DNA of 64,000 nt from VXNE01 sp963668365 (GCA_963668365.1 OY764266.1:2108001-2172000); one strand, 5' to 3'. Positions 10,023 through 19,387 are shown, counted from the stretch's first letter. Numbers and translations: made by a program. The notes: generated from the letters alone by a model not told the origin.

Positions 10023-10688
10023 TCAGTCTCCCGTCCCGCGGACCACCTTCCGCTGGGCGGGGGTACCGCGCCGAGACGGCCACTTGTCGCGAGGATCCTC
10101 CGCAGCTACCAGTCGAAACAACTCGCCTTGCCGGTCGCGGTCGATCCCGACCACCGGATTCTCTGTCAAGGCGAATCGCACAGCCTTCCGCCAGCCTTTG
10201 TTCCTGCCGTGCACCACATGCCCCGTCGCCGCGTTCGTCATCGTGAACAGCCACCACCGCTCTTCTGGGGCGAGCCCAAGCCAGTTCTTGATCGCGGTGG
10301 GAATGAGGGCGGGGTCGGCATCTTCCACGGCCCAGGCGAGCAGCGTCAGCTCTTTGCCGAGCAGGCGGGTTACGAAGTTGTCCCCGCGTTTCCAGCGTCC
10401 CGACGGCAGACCCTGCTTCCTTAGCCGGCGATTAAACTCCACGCGTACATCGTTGGCGATCGCGTCCCATTTTGGGCGCGCCAGAGTCGCCCGGAACCGG
10501 GCGTCCGCGACGCCTGAGCCCAAGGGAACGTGCGTACGGTCGGGACCGAAGCTCAGATGCTCGGCAACGAGTACATCCTTGCGGTGACCGCCGGGGATCG
10601 TGACCACGAAGTGGTGTTCCGACTCGTCGGGTCGGAAACCGAAACCTCGCGGCCTGGCTTCTGGATTTGCCACCCTCGCTGCGCTCAC
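10023..10688 (-). CDS. DUF3780-family anti-phage-associated protein
   Basis: This 221-residue soluble protein lies between DUF499 (4-bp ATGA overlap) and DUF1156 (2-bp gap), the order in which this small family usually occurs. Family-like segments are GFGFRPDESEHHFVV near the N-terminus, LGKELTLLAWAVEDAD mid-protein, and NWLGLAPEERWWLFTM followed by GWRKAVRFALTENP. No catalytic motif is recognisable. Its fixed place suggests a structural or specificity role in the DUF499/DUF1156 complex, which is inference. The C-terminal ~25 residues are charged and probably disordered. The ATG start at 10688 is fixed by the overlap with the upstream stop. The family name rests on remembered sequence features and gene order, not on a search. 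Confidence 0.75.
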   Translation of the reverse strand: MSAARVANPEARPRGFGFRPDESEHHFVVTIPGGHRKDVLVAEHLSFGPDRTHVPLGSGVADARFRATLARPKWDAIANDVRVEFNRRLRKQGLPSGRWKRGDNFVTRLLGKELTLLAWAVEDADPALIPTAIKNWLGLAPEERWWLFTMTNAATGHVVHGRNKGWRKAVRFALTENPVVGIDRDRQGELFRLVAAEDPRDKWPSRRGTPAQRKVVRGTGD

Positions 10689-13600
10689 GGATCCACGTCT
10701 TCGCGTCGGTATTGGGCCTTGATTTCTGCGACGTAGTCCTGGAACGACTGGCCGCTGTCGAAGAGGAGGCGCTTGGCCGCAAGGGTCACTTCGCCGTCGG
10801 CAACGAGACCGCGCAGCACTTCGACGGTGCGTTCGATGCGTTCGTGGTCAAGCTCCACGTCGTCGGAGAGATTGAGCTCGCTCCAAGTACCGCTTGTCGC
10901 TTGGACGTTGAAGCGTAGGCCTCCCGCACTGCCGTGATGTTTGCCCAATCGGGCAATGAAACCGTAGGCCGTGCGCGTAGTGTTGAACTCGAATTCCGTC
11001 GCGGGTGTCCACGCCGCCGGTTTCGCCCCGTCGATGGGTCTGGCGACCTGCTTTTCTGTTATGTCGCGTCGGTGCGGTTCGGATGCGATCCCGTCTCGCT
11101 CGGCCACGGCGAGAACGATGCGCGTGCCCTCTGGAATCGCGAACGGCCCGTCGTAGACGCCTCCGGCAACCTTCGGATCGGACCCGTCGGTGGTGTAGCG
11201 GACGGTCGCTGCTGGTGCCGAACGGAGTTCGATCATGCGCCGTTCGCCGTCCAGAAACTCGCGGGATTTTAGGGTGATGCGGTTCGTCCACGCTACGGGA
11301 TCGCCGGTTTCGTGCTCGCGGGTGGAATCGACGGCGAGGAAAGAGATCTGGATCTCCGCCGTTTCGATGTCTCTCTCTACCCGCTTCGACGCCGGGGTCG
11401 GACTGCCACCGATTTCCATGTAGAGCGTGTCGGCGTTGACAGGCGAGAGGCGCAGCTTCGCGATGCCGGTGTTGTCGTCCCTGCTCAACTCCTGGATGCG
11501 AACCGTCGTTGCCGGCTTGGGAAACGGCCCCTTGTTGACGTAGCTTCCTTCCGCGCGCCAGATGTCCTTGTGAAAGCAATCCGCCTTCATCCTGTCGAGG
11601 GCGTCGGGATGGTGCCATTGCCACAGCGGGGATGTCGCCGCGCGGCGCGTGATCTCCGACCAAGGCATCGACTGCTGGGTGAACAGCCGGGCTTCCACTT
11701 TCCTTCGGAATGTCTCGCTGGCGATGTCCGTGGTGTATTTCTGCTTGCCAGCGAGCGCGTCCCGCACTTGTTGCTCGCCGTCGTAGTGGTTCTCGCGGAA
11801 TTCCATCAGGAAATCCACCGTCGAAAGCCGGTCTCGCGTGGGGTAGTACAGTGTTGTGAAGGTCTCCCGGATGGCGCTGTGGAACTGGGTCAGAAATCTT
11901 GGCAGGAGCTGATCGCGCGCCTGCTGCATTTGCACGTCTCCGTCAGTCACGCCTTCTTCGTGCATCTCGTGAATGATCTGGTTGATCGCCTTGAGTTCGC
12001 GGGCGCGTTCGAGCAGCGAGTCGAACGCACGCTGTCCGGTCAGGAAGCAGATTCGATTGCGGTAGGTGTGCTGTTCATAAAGCGTGCGGAGGTCCGGGTT
12101 CAGGCCATTGGGATGCGGGTCTGCCACGACAAGGGTCACGCGATTTGGATCGATGTCGATTTCGTCCACAGCCGGCAAAGGAACCAAGCGCTGGTAGCAA
12201 TTTCCTTCGGTTGGCTCGAATATCTCGGCTAGGCGTTCCCTCAGTTCCCTGGTTGCCTGGTCCCGGACGTAGGCACTGGCTGTGGTGTTAACTCGGGCGA
12301 TGAGGTTCTGGACGTTGCGCATGTGCAAGCGTCCGTCGTTGGTCGTATGCAGGTACCACGCAGCGGTGGCCAGACGCCCGATGACGTCGTTTTGCAACTT
12401 GGATACGTCGCGGCTTGGTGCGCACAGGTTAGCGATGGTCTCTGGGATGGTCAGCCCCTTGACGGCGTTCGGCACGTTGGCAAGGGATGCGATCAGCAAG
12501 AGCCGCATGACGTCTTGGGCGTCTTCCTCGCCGCCCAAGTTCGTGTCGATGGTCTCGGCGACTGCGTTGCCGTTCGAGGCGATGTCCTTGGCGATTGCGT
12601 TCTCGAGTGTGGGGTTGATCTGGTTGATCTCGGTAAGCGTTTCGCGGCTCCCAAGGTCAAGGTTGTGGCTGGCGATGAGATGCGGGTCGCGATCGGAGTT
12701 CCAAATCCGCGATACCACGATTCGCATCAGGCGGATCAACCCGCGCGTTTGCTGGAATCCTTGGTTCTCTCGGAACCGCCCGTAGAGGTCCCGGATGGCG
12801 GGATGGAACGGGTAGGATTCCATGATCTGGCTGGCGAAGTGCTCTGGAGAGGCGTTGGTCACGTCCATCTGCCTGGCCTCGCGGATGGCTTGGGCGTACC
12901 CCTGCGCCACGGATTCGATCTCTCCGTCGGGGGGAAGCGTCTTGAAGATGCGCTTGCGCAGAATGTGATAGAACTCGTCCGTGTTCATGCGCACGGGTTC
13001 CAGAGGCGTAGCGCTGCGGCCCGTCTCGGCTTCCAGGTTGTCCAATGCCGCGTTGACTTGTGCCGCGCCAGCATCGTAGGACGCTCTTAGGTCGGAGATC
13101 ACCAAGCAGACGTTGCGCAGCTCGTCTCGCCCTACGGCGACCAGAAGGTTCGAGAGCGCAGTCGTGGTGACATTCGCCAAATCCGAGTTGCCGATGCTCT
13201 TGGAGGCGGCATTGACAAGGTAGGGCTGCAACTCGTCCAGCATGATGACCAGCGGTGCGCCGCGAAGGAGGTTCACCCACGCTGTCTGGCCAGGTGCCGA
13301 CAGAGGCGCGTAGTAGTCGGCGAACTGCTCCTTTTTGCCGAGCTGTTCCGCGACAGCGCCCCAGATGCCGAGCGGCGCATCACTCTCGCGTCCGGTGAAA
13401 GCCACGACGCGCACCGGACCGAGGTCCGCATTGGGCGCGTAGAAGCCGTCCATGACGTCCGCCCTATGCTCGGGATGTTTCGCGAGCAGACCAAGCGCCA
13501 GCAGGTTGTGTGTTTTCCCGCCGCCCATGGCCTGAGTCAACTTGAACACACCTTGGGCCGACTGTCCCTCCAACCGCCGGAAACCCTCCGTGAGCAGCGT

Positions 13601-13750
13601 CTTCATGCCCTCGGTGACATAGTTCTCGGCGAAGAAGTTTTCAGAATCGATGCGGTTCTGGATCAGGTCGGTCAGGTCAAGTACGGTGTCCCGCCTTGCG
13701 AGGTCGAAGGTTCCGGGGCGCGGAACGCAAGCCTGTTTGATGGTCAGCAC
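10685..13750 (-). CDS. DUF499-family P-loop ATPase, first gene of the defence operon
   Basis: The 1021-residue protein starts at GTG 13750. A P-loop ATPase lies near the N-terminus: Walker A as QAMGGGKTHNLL (73-84) and Walker B as PLVIMLDELQPYL (166-178). Residues further on include the STAND-like or AAA-like segment CLVISDLRASYD. The C-terminal third contains immunoglobulin-like or chitobiase-like sequence (VRYTTDGSDPKVAGG), then a hydrophilic tail. DUF499 ATPases accompany DUF1156 methylases and are thought to drive target sensing or complex remodelling. It leads a leftward operon whose later genes are joined by overlaps of a few bases, so one transcript from the region before 13750 probably makes all six proteins. 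Confidence 0.88.
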   Translation of the reverse strand: MLTIKQACVPRPGTFDLARRDTVLDLTDLIQNRIDSENFFAENYVTEGMKTLLTEGFRRLEGQSAQGVFKLTQAMGGGKTHNLLALGLLAKHPEHRADVMDGFYAPNADLGPVRVVAFTGRESDAPLGIWGAVAEQLGKKEQFADYYAPLSAPGQTAWVNLLRGAPLVIMLDELQPYLVNAASKSIGNSDLANVTTTALSNLLVAVGRDELRNVCLVISDLRASYDAGAAQVNAALDNLEAETGRSATPLEPVRMNTDEFYHILRKRIFKTLPPDGEIESVAQGYAQAIREARQMDVTNASPEHFASQIMESYPFHPAIRDLYGRFRENQGFQQTRGLIRLMRIVVSRIWNSDRDPHLIASHNLDLGSRETLTEINQINPTLENAIAKDIASNGNAVAETIDTNLGGEEDAQDVMRLLLIASLANVPNAVKGLTIPETIANLCAPSRDVSKLQNDVIGRLATAAWYLHTTNDGRLHMRNVQNLIARVNTTASAYVRDQATRELRERLAEIFEPTEGNCYQRLVPLPAVDEIDIDPNRVTLVVADPHPNGLNPDLRTLYEQHTYRNRICFLTGQRAFDSLLERARELKAINQIIHEMHEEGVTDGDVQMQQARDQLLPRFLTQFHSAIRETFTTLYYPTRDRLSTVDFLMEFRENHYDGEQQVRDALAGKQKYTTDIASETFRRKVEARLFTQQSMPWSEITRRAATSPLWQWHHPDALDRMKADCFHKDIWRAEGSYVNKGPFPKPATTVRIQELSRDDNTGIAKLRLSPVNADTLYMEIGGSPTPASKRVERDIETAEIQISFLAVDSTREHETGDPVAWTNRITLKSREFLDGERRMIELRSAPAATVRYTTDGSDPKVAGGVYDGPFAIPEGTRIVLAVAERDGIASEPHRRDITEKQVARPIDGAKPAAWTPATEFEFNTTRTAYGFIARLGKHHGSAGGLRFNVQATSGTWSELNLSDDVELDHERIERTVEVLRGLVADGEVTLAAKRLLFDSGQSFQDYVAEIKAQYRREDVDP

Positions 13751-14092
13751 AGTGGTCTTTTTCTGTCGTGTCGGCGGCGTCTTGCCCCGCCGGTCGGAGT
13801 CACCGCTGTCCGGCCTCTATTGTAGCGCAGTGGTCCCGAAGTGTCCGATTCAGCCGACATTCCGGTTGCAAAGCGCCGATGGTTGGACGTGCGCATCCAC
13901 AGTGAACCAGTCCGTCTTCCGTTGAAGTGGTGTGGCTGAATGGCAAGCGATCTGCGCTCCGGTAAGACACTAACGCTCAAGGTTGTGAGATATCCGCTCT
14001 GACCGAGTGGCTGCGAGCAATTTGTGTGGCAGACTTGGCAGCGTTCGCATTGTTCCGGTCATGGTGCGAGCCAATCGAAGGAGAGTCCGAAA
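13751..14092. other. Divergent intergenic region between two defence modules
   Basis: This 342-bp gap separates the leftward DUF499 operon from the rightward ATPase/PIN cassette. It holds the candidate leftward promoter at 13819-13847 and the strong AAGGAG ribosome-binding site before 14093. Short open frames here resemble no known protein. I see no clear operator palindrome. Confidence 0.6.
13819..13847 (-). promoter_or_regulatory. Candidate sigma-70 promoter of the defence operon
   Basis: Reading leftward, CGGACA (13847-13842) is followed after a 17-bp spacer by TACAAT (13824-13819). The -10 differs from consensus at one base and the -35 at two. It lies about 70 bp before the GTG start of the DUF499 gene. 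This is a pattern match only. Confidence 0.4.
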
Positions 14093-15460
14093 ATGGCTGA
14101 TGTGAAGGAATTGGTCCTGCGAGATGTGCGTTGCTTCGAGGGTGCGCAACACGGCAGCCTGCGGCCCATCACGTTACTCGTCGGCGAAAACAGTACCGGC
14201 AAATCTACGTTCTTGGGGTGCTATAGCGTGTTGCACCGCGTGCTGTCGGGAATCGATTTCGATGGACGGCTGGACTTCAACGAAGAGCCTTTCTTTTTGG
14301 GTTCGTTTCGCGATATCGTTCGCTCACGACGCGGCCGCAGCGGCCGCATCGATCAGTTTCAACTCGGTTTCGTCCTTCCGCCGATGAGTCGGGGCAGAAA
14401 CCGATCCTACGAGTTCTTGACGACCTTCTCGGAGCGCGGTTCGCAACCTATCGTCTCGTCATTCCTATGGCGGTTCGATGCCGAGTCCTTTCTGGAGACA
14501 AAGCGAAGTGATGACGACGAGGTCGTCGTAAGTATTCCGAACTATCAGGCGAAGATCGACCTTCCGTTCCCGGATGCGGCGTTCATGCTGAATGTCCTGA
14601 TTGACGCGGATTACTTTATTCGTCGGAATCCGAAATTTCAGGCGATCATCGATTACCTTGACGAATTGCTCCCCGGTCGGCGTAGCAAGACAAGCCAACG
14701 TCCGCGGGCTGAACGACTTTTTGATCTGTTGCCGAACCTACCGGACTTGATCCCGGTTGCGCCGCTCCGCTCGAAACCCAAGCGTACCTACGATCCTGTT
14801 CGCGAGACGGCGGCCCCGGACGGGGAACACATCCCGATGTTGATGATGCGACTGGATCACACCGCCAAGAGTCATTGGAATGCGCTCCACGACGGTTTGG
14901 TGGAGTTCGGCAGTCAGTCGGGGTTGTTTTCGGACATCAAGGTCAAGCGCCACGGAAAGCAGATGAGCGACCCATTCCAGTTGCAGGTCAAGGTGCGCTC
15001 CGGGTCTCACGCGAACATCATGGATGTCGGCTACGGTGTTAGCCAGAGCCTGCCGATTCTGGTCGACATCATGGCCGCCGACGAGTTGGGGCGTCGCGGG
15101 GGTATGCTTCGGCGCCGCGGAGGAGGGCGCACCTTCTTGTTGCAGCAGCCGGAGGTCCACTTGCACCCGCGCGGACAGGCGGAGCTTGCCAGCCTGTTCG
15201 TCGAGTCGTTCAAGCGTGGCGGTAACCACTTCATCGTGGAAACCCATAGCGACTACATCGTGGACCGGGTTCGCATTTCCGTCAGGAAGGGAGTCCTGAA
15301 GGGTGACGAAGTGTCCATTCTCTATTTCGAGCCGAAGGGGAATGCGGTGACGATTCACAACATGACTTTGGACAACGATGGAAATCTCTGTGGCGCGCCA
15401 ACGGGTTACCGAGATTTCTTCGCGCGCGAGGCGGATCAATTGCTCGGTTTCTCTGACTGA
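14093..15460 (+). CDS. OLD/SMC-like AAA ATPase with DUF3696-type C-terminus
   Basis: ATG at 14093 is chosen because AAGGAG lies 8-10 bases upstream, giving 455 residues; a longer frame from 14024 lacks family sequence. Walker A is GENSTGKST (31-39), preceded by the typical start VLRDVRCFEG. Walker B is within LLQQPEVHLHPRGQAEL (about 348-365), and the switch histidine within IVETHSDYIVDRVR. The tail (LYFEPKGNAVTIHNM then YRDFFAREADQLL) matches the DUF3696 ending of stand-alone SMC-like ATPases. It lacks the Toprim nuclease domain of true OLD proteins, so a separate effector is expected. The PIN-like gene 16 bp downstream is the obvious partner. The pair resembles ATPase-plus-nuclease defence pairs such as Septu or PARIS in logic, not in sequence. 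Confidence 0.8.
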   Translation: MADVKELVLRDVRCFEGAQHGSLRPITLLVGENSTGKSTFLGCYSVLHRVLSGIDFDGRLDFNEEPFFLGSFRDIVRSRRGRSGRIDQFQLGFVLPPMSRGRNRSYEFLTTFSERGSQPIVSSFLWRFDAESFLETKRSDDDEVVVSIPNYQAKIDLPFPDAAFMLNVLIDADYFIRRNPKFQAIIDYLDELLPGRRSKTSQRPRAERLFDLLPNLPDLIPVAPLRSKPKRTYDPVRETAAPDGEHIPMLMMRLDHTAKSHWNALHDGLVEFGSQSGLFSDIKVKRHGKQMSDPFQLQVKVRSGSHANIMDVGYGVSQSLPILVDIMAADELGRRGGMLRRRGGGRTFLLQQPEVHLHPRGQAELASLFVESFKRGGNHFIVETHSDYIVDRVRISVRKGVLKGDEVSILYFEPKGNAVTIHNMTLDNDGNLCGAPTGYRDFFAREADQLLGFSD

Positions 15461-15476
15461 GCGCACCGCTACACGT

Positions 15477-15917
15477 ATGTGCATTATCGTTGACAACGAC
15501 AGGCTTGGGAGGTTCCTCAGCGATTCGACCGATGATGATTCCGCTCCCATAAGGACGTGGCTAGACAGGGGCTGGGGAATAGTCGTGTACGCCACGGAGG
15601 AAAGGTTTCGAAAGGAAGTTGCGCGGTCGGCCAGACACAGGCTCGCCGAATATGTTCGTGCAGGCAAAGCCAGACATATACCCATTGAAGAATTCGGCGA
15701 CGACGTACGTGAGCTACGAGCAAGCGGTCGTTTACGGTCCAACGACCCGCACGTGCTTGCGCTCGCAAGGGCAAGTGGCGCACGGCTTCTCTACACGGGA
15801 GATGGCGACCTCATGGATGACTTCAGGGACAAGGCGTTAATCGACAATCCGCGGGGCAAGGTCTATTCCGGTGCCTCCAACCGCAGCCTGCTCACGAGGT
15901 CGGCATGTCAGACGTAG
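15477..15917 (+). CDS. PIN-like nuclease partner of the adjacent ATPase
   Basis: ATG at 15477 gives 146 residues and lies 16 bp after the ATPase stop, so the two are very likely co-transcribed. The protein begins MCIIVDNDRLGRFL, giving the first acidic residue of a PIN-like fold. A central acidic helix follows (EEFGDDVREL), then NDPHVLALARASGARLL and YTGDGDLMDDF, the usual last acidic cluster. The C-terminus is LIDNPRGKVY. PIN domains are metal-dependent ribonucleases, found as toxins and as effectors. No VapB-like antitoxin accompanies it, so the ATPase may control its activity. The ribosome-binding site is weak, consistent with translational coupling. The effector role is inferred from fold and context. 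Confidence 0.7.
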   Translation: MCIIVDNDRLGRFLSDSTDDDSAPIRTWLDRGWGIVVYATEERFRKEVARSARHRLAEYVRAGKARHIPIEEFGDDVRELRASGRLRSNDPHVLALARASGARLLYTGDGDLMDDFRDKALIDNPRGKVYSGASNRSLLTRSACQT

Positions 15918-15983
15918 GCTTTGGTGATTGTCTTCATGCGATAGCGGCTGTCTTGTGCTCCGATCCGATGCAAATTTGATCCG

Positions 15984-18149
15984 CTACCCGCCCGCCAATC
16001 CCAGGGCGACGAGGAAGAACGTGTATTCCTCCGCGACCTCGTACAGCGCGTCGTAGCGTCCGGACTTGCCCCCGTGGCCGGCCCCCATGTTGGTCTTCAG
16101 CACGAGGGAGTTGTCGTCCGTTTTCAACGTTCTGAGCTTGGCGACGTACTTGGCCGGCTCCCAGTACGTCACGCGCGGGTCGTTCAGTCCCCCGGTGACC
16201 AGCATGGGCGGATAGGCCCCGGGCGAGAGCTGATCGTAGGGCGAGTAGGAGCGGATGAATTCGAACGCGTCCCGGTCCGTGATCGGGTTCCCCCACTCGG
16301 GCCACTCGCCCGGTGTGAGGGGCAGGGAATCGTCGAGCATGGTGTTGAGCACGTCGACGAAGGGCACGTGCGCGGCAACGGCGCCCCATAGTTCGGGCGC
16401 CTGGTTCACGACCGCGCCCATGAGTTCACCGCCGGCGCTTCCGCCCCTGATGGCTATGCGGCCCGGCTTCGCGAGGCCCTCGTCGATCAGGTGCCGGGCG
16501 ACATCGACGAAGTCATTGAAGGTGTTGGTCCGCAACCCGAGCTTGCCCTGCTCGTACCAGTCGCGGCCCAGTTCCGTGCCGCCCCGGATGTGCGCGATGG
16601 CGAAGATGAAGCCGCGGTCGAGAATCGAAATCCGGCTGGTGGAGAACGACGGGTCGATGGCGTGGCCGTACGCCCCGTAGCCGTAGAGATACAGCGGCGC
16701 GCTGCCATCCGTGGGCGTGTCCTTCCGGTGCACGATGGAGACAGGGACCGACGCCCCGTCGCGCGCGGGTGCCGAGATCCGGTAGGTGCGGTACGCCCCG
16801 GCATCGTAGCCGCTCGGTATCTCGCGGACCTTCCTGACAGCAAGTTCGCCGGTGTCCATGTCGTGGTCGTACACGGTGTCCGGCGTGACCATGGACGCAT
16901 ACGACAGCCGGACCACATCGGTGTCGTACTCGGCATTGGCGCCGAAGCCGACGCTGTATACGCTTTCGGGAAAGACGATGCGGCGTTCTTCTCCCTCCCG
17001 GTCCAGGATGCGCAGCTGGTCGATGCCGGCGACCCGCTCCTCGATGGCTATCCAGCGGTCGAAGCACGTGAAGCCGAGGAGGTAGGTGTCGTCGGAGCCT
17101 TCGACGAGCGTGGCCCAGGCGGACTCGCCGAAGTCGTTCGCGGGTGACGTCGCGAGCCGAAAGTTCCTGTGTTCATCGTTGCTGCGGACAACGAACCGGT
17201 CGCCTTGGTGGTCGATGTCATATTCGTGGCCGACGCGCCGCGCGGCGACAAGCAGGGGTTCGCCGCGCGGTTTGTCCGACGGCAGCAGGTACGACTCGCT
17301 GGTCACCTGGTCGCCGGTCGAGATGATGACGTAGCGTTCTGACGAGGCCTCGCCGAGATCGACCCAGAAACCGCTGTCCGACTCTTCGTAGACCACCTCG
17401 TCCCGCTCCACCGGCTCCCCCAGCGTGTGTCGGCGCACCTGGTGGGAGCGCCAGTTCTCGTTCATCACGGCGTAGAACAGCGTCCGGTCGTCCGCGGCCC
17501 ACACCGCGTCGCCGAGCGTGCTCTCGATGGCCTCGGGCATCACGGCGCCGTTCGCCAGGTCCTTGATGAACATGGTGTAGCGCTCGGCGCCGCTCGTATC
17601 GGTGCTGTACGCCAGGTGGCGGCCGTCGTGGCTGACCGAGAACGAGCCGAGGGCGAAGTAGTCGTGACCTTCGGCCAGGGCGGTCTCGTCGAGGACCGTC
17701 TCCACGGCGTCGGGCTCGTCCGCGGGCCAGCGGGTCCACGTCCGGTACTGGGCGCCAGGCTCGAACCGCCACTGGTAGAAGTGGTTTCCGTCCTTGACCG
17801 GCACCGACTCATCGTCGGGCTTCTGCCGGGCCTTGATCTCCTCGAAGAGCGTCTCCGTGAGTTCCCTGTGGGGTTCCATGACGGCGTCGAAGTAGCGGTT
17901 TTCCGCTTCGAGATAGGCGATCACGTCGGCGTCGTCGACGGTCGGATAACTCTGGTCCCTGAGCCAGTGGTACGGATCGTCCACCTCGATCCCGTGATGG
18001 GTGAATACGTGCGGCCGGCGGTCGGCCACGGGCGGCGTCGCCGGCTTGGCTGTCTCAGACATGTCGGTGCTCCCGGTGCAGCCGGCGAGGGCCGCGCAGA
18101 CCAACGGCGCTGCGAAGCGCAGCGCCTCGCGTGGAATGTGTGTCTTCAA
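15984..18149 (-). CDS. ptrB: Oligopeptidase B / prolyl oligopeptidase family (S9) lipoprotein
   Basis: The 721-residue enzyme has the S9 layout: an N-terminal beta-propeller and a C-terminal alpha/beta-hydrolase domain. The catalytic serine is in GGSAGGELMG, the aspartate in GGLNDPRVTYW and the histidine in GAGHGGKSGRY. Family sequence begins at HHGIEVDDPYHWLRD. It cleaves short peptides after basic residues. I chose TTG 18149, which adds a lipoprotein signal (AAPLVCAALAGC) and places the enzyme in the periplasm or outer membrane; ATG 18062 would give a cytoplasmic form. The frame continues open to 19349, but that part is antisense to the acyl-CoA dehydrogenase gene and is not protein-like. 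Confidence 0.85.
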   Translation of the reverse strand: MKTHIPREALRFAAPLVCAALAGCTGSTDMSETAKPATPPVADRRPHVFTHHGIEVDDPYHWLRDQSYPTVDDADVIAYLEAENRYFDAVMEPHRELTETLFEEIKARQKPDDESVPVKDGNHFYQWRFEPGAQYRTWTRWPADEPDAVETVLDETALAEGHDYFALGSFSVSHDGRHLAYSTDTSGAERYTMFIKDLANGAVMPEAIESTLGDAVWAADDRTLFYAVMNENWRSHQVRRHTLGEPVERDEVVYEESDSGFWVDLGEASSERYVIISTGDQVTSESYLLPSDKPRGEPLLVAARRVGHEYDIDHQGDRFVVRSNDEHRNFRLATSPANDFGESAWATLVEGSDDTYLLGFTCFDRWIAIEERVAGIDQLRILDREGEERRIVFPESVYSVGFGANAEYDTDVVRLSYASMVTPDTVYDHDMDTGELAVRKVREIPSGYDAGAYRTYRISAPARDGASVPVSIVHRKDTPTDGSAPLYLYGYGAYGHAIDPSFSTSRISILDRGFIFAIAHIRGGTELGRDWYEQGKLGLRTNTFNDFVDVARHLIDEGLAKPGRIAIRGGSAGGELMGAVVNQAPELWGAVAAHVPFVDVLNTMLDDSLPLTPGEWPEWGNPITDRDAFEFIRSYSPYDQLSPGAYPPMLVTGGLNDPRVTYWEPAKYVAKLRTLKTDDNSLVLKTNMGAGHGGKSGRYDALYEVAEEYTFFLVALGLAGG

Positions 18150-18208
18150 CGATCCTGTTTCCGGCGGTCGCTGCGGCCAATGTTGGAGAGTCGCAATAGC
18201 CGTGTCGA

Positions 18209-19387
18209 CTAGTCGGGCAGGCCGAGGACGCGTTTGGCGATGATATTGCGTTGAATCTCGTTCGATCCGCTGTAGATGGAGGAGGCGCGGTCGGCGAGCC
18301 AGGTCCGCGTGTCCTCGAAGAGCTGGCTTTCGGACCCTTCCTCCCAGGCGAGGCTCCGCGTGCCGCGCATGCCGATGAAGAGCGACGACCTTTCCTGTCG
18401 AAGTTCGGTGCCGTAGGTCTTGAAGATCGATGTGATCGGTCCGGGCGTGCCGCCGCCCCGGGCCTCTTCCACGGCGCGCAGTTGCGTCAGGCGGAACGCG
18501 TGGTCGTTCATGTTGTGCGCGACCACCTGGCTGCGCAAGGCCGGGTTGGCGATGCGCCCGCCGTCGTCGCCGGCGCAGCGCTTGGCCTCGTCCTGCAGTG
18601 TCGGCCTGGGATCGGTCGCCGCGCCGCCGACCAGCGATGCCATGCTGCCGCGCTCGTGCTGCAGCAACCGCTTGCCCACGGTCCAGCCCTGGTTCAGTTC
18701 TCCGACCAGGTCGTCCTTGCGCGCGATGGCGTCGACAAAGAAGGTCTCGCAGAAGGGCGATGCGCCACTGATGAGCCGAATGGGCCGGACCGTGATGCCC
18801 GGCTGATCCATGTCCATCAGCACGAAGCTGATGCCGACGTGCTTGGGAACGTCCGGGTCGGTGCGGACCAGCGCGAAGATCCAGTCGGCAAAGTGCGCGC
18901 CGGAGGTCCAGATCTTCTGGCCGTTGACGAGAAAGTGGTCGCCATTGTCCTCGGCGCGCGTGCGCAGGCTCGCGAGATCCGAGCCGGAGCCCGGTTCGCT
19001 GTAGCCCTGGCACCAGCGGACCTCGCCGCGGACGATGGGCGGTATGTGGCGCCGCTTCTGGTCTTCGGTGCCGAACTCGAGCAGGGTCGGGCCGATGAGG
19101 TTGACGCCCATGCCGGTCAGCGGCGCGCGCGCATGGATGCGTTGCATCTCGGCCACCAGCGCCATGGACTCTTCGTTCGTGAGGCCCCCGCCGCCGTACT
19201 CCACGGGCCAGGTCGGCGCGGTCCAGCCTTTCTCCACCATGCGGTCGCGCCAGAGGAGCGTGTCGGGATCGTCTATGGGCAGCTTCGAGCCGCCGGCCGG
19301 TATCTCCCCGGGCCCGCGGGCGCCCGGCGGACAGTTCTGATCGAGCCATGCCCTGGTGTCTTCGCGGAAATCATCAAGTGCGGCCAT
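18209..19387 (-). CDS. Acyl-CoA dehydrogenase
   Basis: This 392-residue flavoprotein has the acyl-CoA dehydrogenase fold throughout: WTAPTWPVEYGGGGL near the N-terminus, WCQGYSEPGSGSDLASLRTRA (the flavin and substrate loop, here in two parts), then IWTSGAHFADW, and a C-terminal helical domain ending SSIYSGSNEIQRNIIAKRVLGLP. It oxidises an acyl-CoA to the 2-enoyl-CoA with FAD; the exact substrate cannot be read. The usual base, a glutamate before the final helix, probably falls in the YSGSNEIQ region or the preceding loop. A strong GGGAGGGGAG precedes ATG 19387. It lies 59 bp upstream of the peptidase gene on the same strand, without an obvious functional link. Confidence 0.88.
   Translation of the reverse strand: MAALDDFREDTRAWLDQNCPPGARGPGEIPAGGSKLPIDDPDTLLWRDRMVEKGWTAPTWPVEYGGGGLTNEESMALVAEMQRIHARAPLTGMGVNLIGPTLLEFGTEDQKRRHIPPIVRGEVRWCQGYSEPGSGSDLASLRTRAEDNGDHFLVNGQKIWTSGAHFADWIFALVRTDPDVPKHVGISFVLMDMDQPGITVRPIRLISGASPFCETFFVDAIARKDDLVGELNQGWTVGKRLLQHERGSMASLVGGAATDPRPTLQDEAKRCAGDDGGRIANPALRSQVVAHNMNDHAFRLTQLRAVEEARGGGTPGPITSIFKTYGTELRQERSSLFIGMRGTRSLAWEEGSESQLFEDTRTWLADRASSIYSGSNEIQRNIIAKRVLGLPD

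Noticed and set aside
15984..19349. 1121-residue frame joining an N-terminal extension to oligopeptidase
   Set aside because: The first ~400 residues are antisense to the acyl-CoA dehydrogenase gene; the enzyme itself begins near 18149.
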